Part shown: one piece after another, positions 3,896 to 7,094 of the stretch
Layout: every line of letters begins with the position of its first letter
Position numbering within the stretch: the stretch's first letter is position 1
NCBI GenBank assembly: GCA_041639705.1
Contig: JBEQBT010000178.1
Coordinates: forward strand, 1 to 7,094
Reading direction: 5' to 3'
DNA: 7,094 nucleotides
DNA from: JARDZI01 sp041639705
Lineage (GTDB): Bacteria > Bacillota > Clostridia > Clostridiales > Caloramatoraceae
Made by a program: the position numbers and the translations under genes
The notes under the pieces: generated by a model
What the model saw: the letters and a program-made list of their open reading frames with translations, nothing else
Database searches by the model: none
What the model was told of the DNA's origin: nothing

Positions 3896-5197
3896 CTATG
3901 GACATTGAATAACTCCATAAGCCCACATACATGCTCCACAGCAGGGATAATCACTATTATTGCAATCTTCATGATTTGATTTAAGTGATTCACATCCTCC
4001 ACAAATATGGCAGGGAGCAAAATCAAATTGGCTAACCTTTTCTCTGAAATTATAGTAAATATCTGAGTTCCAAATATCCTTTAATTCAGAATTTTTTATA
4101 TTATCTATAATATAAGCCTCAATATTGCGCTCATAGTCATACAAATAAGTTTTATAGGAGTGCAAAAGTCCCATGCATGGGCTTACTCCACCATCCCATC
4201 TTATAAATGTGCACCTCTCATCAACAAATCTACAGGTCTTATTCTCTCCATTTAAATTATTTGACATATGGTAAATCTTTTTATGACTTTTTACCAAATT
4301 AAAGAGTACATCCTTTGTATCTTTGTTTATATCAATTCTAGGCAGGCTCAAGGAAACCTCATTAAAACTTAACCCATCTGTATTGTCCCCCAAAGCCTTA
4401 TTGTACAGCATTTGCCTTTGCATATCCTTGTTATAAGGGATAACATTACTAACGGATACATAGTTTGCTCCGACAATTCTGGCAAGATTATTAATATTAT
4501 TAAGTTCGTCAAGATTACTTTTCATTGCAACAAAAGCAATCCCAATTTCCATTTGGTGTTCACTTCTGTGATTTATAGTTTTTAATTTCTTTAGGTTTTC
4601 TACAACCCTATTGAACTTGGCCCCTTCTCTTATATCTTCAAATTTTTCTTCACTTGTTCCATCAAAGGATATCCATATTCTATCAACCTTTCTATCCAAA
4701 AGAGCCTTTTGCATATTCTCATTAAGTAATGTCCCATTAGTTGTTATTTCGACCTTTACTCCTAGAGACTTTGCCCTATCAACCATATATAAAAAATCCT
4801 TGTGAAAAGTTGGTTCTCCAAATCCTCCAAACATAATGGTTTCAAGTCCATCAAATTCTCCTAGTTCATTTATTACTTTATCAAAAACATTTATGTCCAT
4901 ATTCCCCATAGCTTCTTCCCAAGTATTCCTAATACATGTCTGGCACTTAAGATTACACTGGGATGTTGGTTCTATATAGACCTTTGACAGGCTATGTATA
5001 TTTGGGTAAAGATGAATCCTGTTCCCTTCGACTATAATTCTAAGTTCAGCATTTTCACATAGTCCAATTTTTTTTGATATATCATCTGGAAATAAAAGTT
5101 TACCATCTTTGCATTTAACTTTGAGTTTAAGAGCGGTATTAGATCTAACATCAAATAAGCCCCTCTCACTAGTACTGGAATCAAGTGAAATTTTCAT
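3896..5197 (-). CDS. Radical SAM/SPASM protein, tungstoenzyme-maturase-like
   Basis: This 433-residue protein begins with an AbrB/SpoVT-like swapped-hairpin segment (about 23-65, with DGKLLFPDDISKKIGL). The radical SAM domain follows, with the 4Fe-4S motif CNLKCQTC (Cys81, Cys85, Cys88) and the SAM-binding GGFGEP (124-129). The C-terminal SPASM-type region holds Cys322, 329, 341, 396, 399, 402, 412, 419, 420, 423 and 432, enough for auxiliary clusters. From memory, the YIEPTSQCNLKCQTCIRNTW block and the end CGACMWAYGVIQCP match the family annotated as tungsten cofactor oxidoreductase radical SAM maturase, usually beside aldehyde ferredoxin oxidoreductase genes. No such oxidoreductase is here; its neighbours are arsA (104 bases upstream) and the rhodanese-like gene. 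Start ATG 5197 follows AGGTGGGGG. It is markedly more AT-rich than arsA in sampled lines. The family call is fairly sure and the substrate unknown. Confidence 0.8.
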   Translation of the reverse strand: MKISLDSSTSERGLFDVRSNTALKLKVKCKDGKLLFPDDISKKIGLCENAELRIIVEGNRIHLYPNIHSLSKVYIEPTSQCNLKCQTCIRNTWEEAMGNMDINVFDKVINELGEFDGLETIMFGGFGEPTFHKDFLYMVDRAKSLGVKVEITTNGTLLNENMQKALLDRKVDRIWISFDGTSEEKFEDIREGAKFNRVVENLKKLKTINHRSEHQMEIGIAFVAMKSNLDELNNINNLARIVGANYVSVSNVIPYNKDMQRQMLYNKALGDNTDGLSFNEVSLSLPRIDINKDTKDVLFNLVKSHKKIYHMSNNLNGENKTCRFVDERCTFIRWDGGVSPCMGLLHSYKTYLYDYERNIEAYIIDNIKNSELKDIWNSDIYYNFREKVSQFDFAPCHICGGCESLKSNHEDCNNSDYPCCGACMWAYGVIQCP

Positions 5198-5248
5198 TTT
5201 ACCCCCACCTTCAGACTATACTATTATTATATTTATATGAGAAAATGT

Positions 5249-5296
5249 AGCATCACAAAGTCCACACCTAAAATTTATAGAGAACTTTGCGATGCT
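5249..5296 (-). terminator. Hairpin just after arsA, weak terminator or processing stem
   Basis: AGCATC-A-CAAAGT (5249-5261) pairs with ACTTTG-C-GATGCT (5284-5296). In minus-strand RNA the mismatch becomes a G-U wobble, giving a 13-bp stem with a 22-base loop, 5 bases past the arsA stop. The following minus-strand sequence is ACATTTTCTC, only a short T run, so leaky termination between arsA and the radical SAM gene is more likely than a full stop. Confidence 0.5.
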
Positions 5297-5301
5297 TACT
5301 T

Positions 5302-7044
5302 TTATATTAATAGCTTCATTAGCTTGTCACCTTTAATTTCATAAGCACTCCAAGCTATGACTGCAAACTTACCCTTTGCGTGTGCATCAACCCTGTTAAT
5401 CCACTCAATTTCATTGCTTGCCTTTGCTAACAGCATTTGATTTGTAGTACCTGTATGGTACAGTGATGAATTTATTACCCACCATTTTGCCGCAATCTTT
5501 GCGCGTTTCAAATCTTCTTCAAGACGCATTGCTTCATATACAGGTGTAGCTTCAGCAAGAGTAACAATAATAACCTCTGTTTCATCTGCGTTTCGGAGTC
5601 TTGGCAGCAGTTTTTTCGCAGATTCAGGAATATCGCCCTGAGAGCGCTTGATCTCCTGGTTATAGCTTTGGGTAGATTCAAGCAACAGCAGTGTATGCCC
5701 TGTCGGTGCAGTATCAATAACAACTACCTGATCTTCGGCCCTATCTACGATCTCTGCAAAAGCACGGAACACAGCTATTTCCTGTGTGCAGGGAGAGCGC
5801 AAGTCTTCTTCTACATAGGCAATATCGTCATTTGACATGGTTTCTCTTGCCTTGGAAAGTACCTCTTCCTTGTATTTTTCCAGTTCAGCTTCCTCATCTA
5901 TGCGGCTCATGGTGATGCCACTGCTCTCATCGATGACAAATTTCAGATGTGCAGCGGGATCAGTTGTAGTAAGGTGCACCTTTTTGCCTTTTTTTGACAG
6001 GCCCAAAGCTATTGCAGCAGCAATAGTTGTTTTACCAACACCGCCTTTGCCCATGGTGAAGATTACCTTCTTGTTGCTATTGTACAGGTCATCAATAACA
6101 TCCTTGAGCTGCGGAATTGTCCGAGCATTTAACTTTTCATCACTAACAGTATAATGATCCTTAGTAAGCAGAGATCTTACATTTTCTATTCCAGTGATGT
6201 TATAGGCTCTGAGCGGTACCATGTAGGTAGTAATTCTCTGTAAACCATTTGGCATTTCTGTAAGTGCATTTTGCTGTTTTTTATAAAGACTTTCAGATGT
6301 CCTGTCATCGTATGAGGTCAGTACACCGTTTATCACCATTGTCTGGTTTTTTACACCAATTTCTGCAAGCTCTTTTGATGCTCTTTCTGCTTCTTTCAGA
6401 GGAGCCTCTTCCGGGCGGGAAACAAGAATAAGAGTAGTTAATGCTCCATCAGCCAAGGTTTCAACTGCTTTTTTATATACTTCTTTTTTACTTTCCAGAC
6501 CAGAAAGCTGTCCTAAACAGGATGCGCCATGTGTGCTTTCGCTGATGAAATTGCTCCAGGCTGAGGGCAATTGCAGCATTCTAAGGGTATGACCAGTAGG
6601 GGCAGTATCAAATATAATATGGTCGTATTCTTTTTGCACCTTTTCATCAGTGATGAATTTTGAAAATTCATTGAATGCTGCAATTTCAACAGTACAGGAG
6701 CCGGAAAGCTGTTCTTCCATGTTGTCTAATACAGCATCAGGTAACTGGCCACGGTAAGGGGCAATTACACTCTCTCTGTATTCCTCTGCCGCCTGTACCG
6801 GGTCAAGATTAGCAACAATAAGATTAGGAATTTCCTTAATAGCAATACCTTTATTATCAAGATCGGTGTTAAATACATCCTGTAAGTTGGATGCGGGATC
6901 AGTGCTAATCAGAAGCACCCTTTTACCGCTGTCCGCAAGGGTAACTGCAGTAGCACAAGCTGTGGAAGTCTTGCCAACACCGCCTTTGCCTGTATAAAAT
7001 AGATATTTTGTAAGTTTAATGTTTTGTGGATTGAAATTTTCCAT
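5302..7044 (-). CDS. arsA: Arsenite/antimonite efflux ATPase ArsA
   Basis: ArsA is the soluble ATPase that docks on a membrane pump (ArsB or Acr3) and drives As(III)/Sb(III) export, receiving metalloid from ArsD. At 580 residues this is the full two-domain form. Domain A1 has P-loop GKGGVGKTS (19-27) and DTAPTGHT (146-153); domain A2 has GKGGVGKTT (332-340) and DTAPTGHT (444-451). The metalloid-binding cysteines are present in their usual settings: Cys117 in SGSCTVEIAAF, Cys176 in HGASCLGQL and Cys419 in RSPCTQEIAVF. The linker lies near 290-320. ATG 7044 follows an AGGAGGAG site, and the upstream 50 bases show no promoter, so the transcript begins beyond the window. A short frame ending at TAG 7057-7059 could be the end of a preceding gene, but it is too short to identify. 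Sampled GC is higher than that of the radical SAM gene, hinting at separate origins. Confidence 0.96.
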   Translation of the reverse strand: MENFNPQNIKLTKYLFYTGKGGVGKTSTACATAVTLADSGKRVLLISTDPASNLQDVFNTDLDNKGIAIKEIPNLIVANLDPVQAAEEYRESVIAPYRGQLPDAVLDNMEEQLSGSCTVEIAAFNEFSKFITDEKVQKEYDHIIFDTAPTGHTLRMLQLPSAWSNFISESTHGASCLGQLSGLESKKEVYKKAVETLADGALTTLILVSRPEEAPLKEAERASKELAEIGVKNQTMVINGVLTSYDDRTSESLYKKQQNALTEMPNGLQRITTYMVPLRAYNITGIENVRSLLTKDHYTVSDEKLNARTIPQLKDVIDDLYNSNKKVIFTMGKGGVGKTTIAAAIALGLSKKGKKVHLTTTDPAAHLKFVIDESSGITMSRIDEEAELEKYKEEVLSKARETMSNDDIAYVEEDLRSPCTQEIAVFRAFAEIVDRAEDQVVVIDTAPTGHTLLLLESTQSYNQEIKRSQGDIPESAKKLLPRLRNADETEVIIVTLAEATPVYEAMRLEEDLKRAKIAAKWWVINSSLYHTGTTNQMLLAKASNEIEWINRVDAHAKGKFAVIAWSAYEIKGDKLMKLLI

Positions 7045-7094
7045 GTTTTTCTCCTCCTATATGATTTGCCACATTGTTTTGCAGCCTTTAAAAT

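Noticed and set aside
5215..5243. Promoter-like boxes (TTCTCA, 17 bases, TATAGT) before the radical SAM gene on the minus strand
   Set aside because: The predicted start near 5208 would fall inside the ribosome binding site at 5202-5210, leaving no usable leader.
5837..6154. Plus-strand open frame of 105 codons inside arsA
   Set aside because: It is the antisense shadow of a strongly recognised ArsA coding region, with no ribosome binding site or family motif.
7057..7094. Short minus-strand frame ending at TAG 7057-7059, perhaps the end of a gene before arsA
   Set aside because: Only about 11 residues (ending KTMWQII) are visible; it lacks the Cys-rich end of ArsD and cannot be told from chance.
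1..7094. CRISPR array or other regularly spaced repeat array
   Set aside because: No set of three or more equal repeats with regular spacers was seen; the only close direct repeat is the pair at 2008-2037.

Overview
The window looks like accessory chromosomal DNA from a low-GC Firmicute, most likely a Clostridium or close anaerobic relative. The grounds are AT-rich spacers, strong purine-rich ribosome binding sites, TTG and GTG starts, a C_GCAxxG-type redox protein, and a SPASM radical SAM protein of a type usually found in anaerobes. Genus-level placement is inference.

Layout, left to right. (1) Positions 1-959, plus strand: the 3' end of a polar amino acid ABC permease gene, then its ATPase gene, closed by a terminator near 986-1033. 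(2) Positions 1060-1906, minus strand: a compact arsR-arsD transcript with a near-consensus promoter, a 10-2-10 palindromic operator over the start point, and its own terminator. (3) Positions 2008-2450, minus strand: a decayed unit. It has a candidate operator, a 26-codon Cys-rich micropeptide gene overlapping the start of a Mef-like MFS efflux gene, and almost all of that efflux gene deleted. A long hairpin follows, with a possible insertion-sequence end nearby. (4) Positions 2596-3256, plus strand: a promoter, about 100 bases with the pattern of a folded RNA leader, and a C_GCAxxG-family redox gene. (5) Positions 3275-3329: a very long, nearly perfect hairpin shared by converging genes. (6) Positions 3328-7044, minus strand: arsA, then a radical SAM/SPASM gene with an AbrB-like N-terminus, then a rhodanese-fold gene lacking the catalytic Cys and carrying a CxC tail. 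The arsA transcript starts outside the window.

How it fits together. ArsR senses As(III)/Sb(III). ArsD hands the metalloid to ArsA, which powers an efflux channel (ArsB or Acr3) that is not in this window. arsD and arsA lie on separate transcripts, about 3.8 kb apart. Almost everything between them is rich in vicinal or closely spaced cysteines: the micropeptide, the C_GCAxxG protein, the radical SAM protein and the rhodanese-like protein. This suggests a thiol, metalloid or sulfur-handling island, but only ArsR, ArsD and ArsA have a secure role.

The items most worth following up are the Cys-rich micropeptide with its efflux-gene remnant, the structured leader before the C_GCAxxG gene, and the tungstoenzyme-maturase-like radical SAM protein placed behind arsA.
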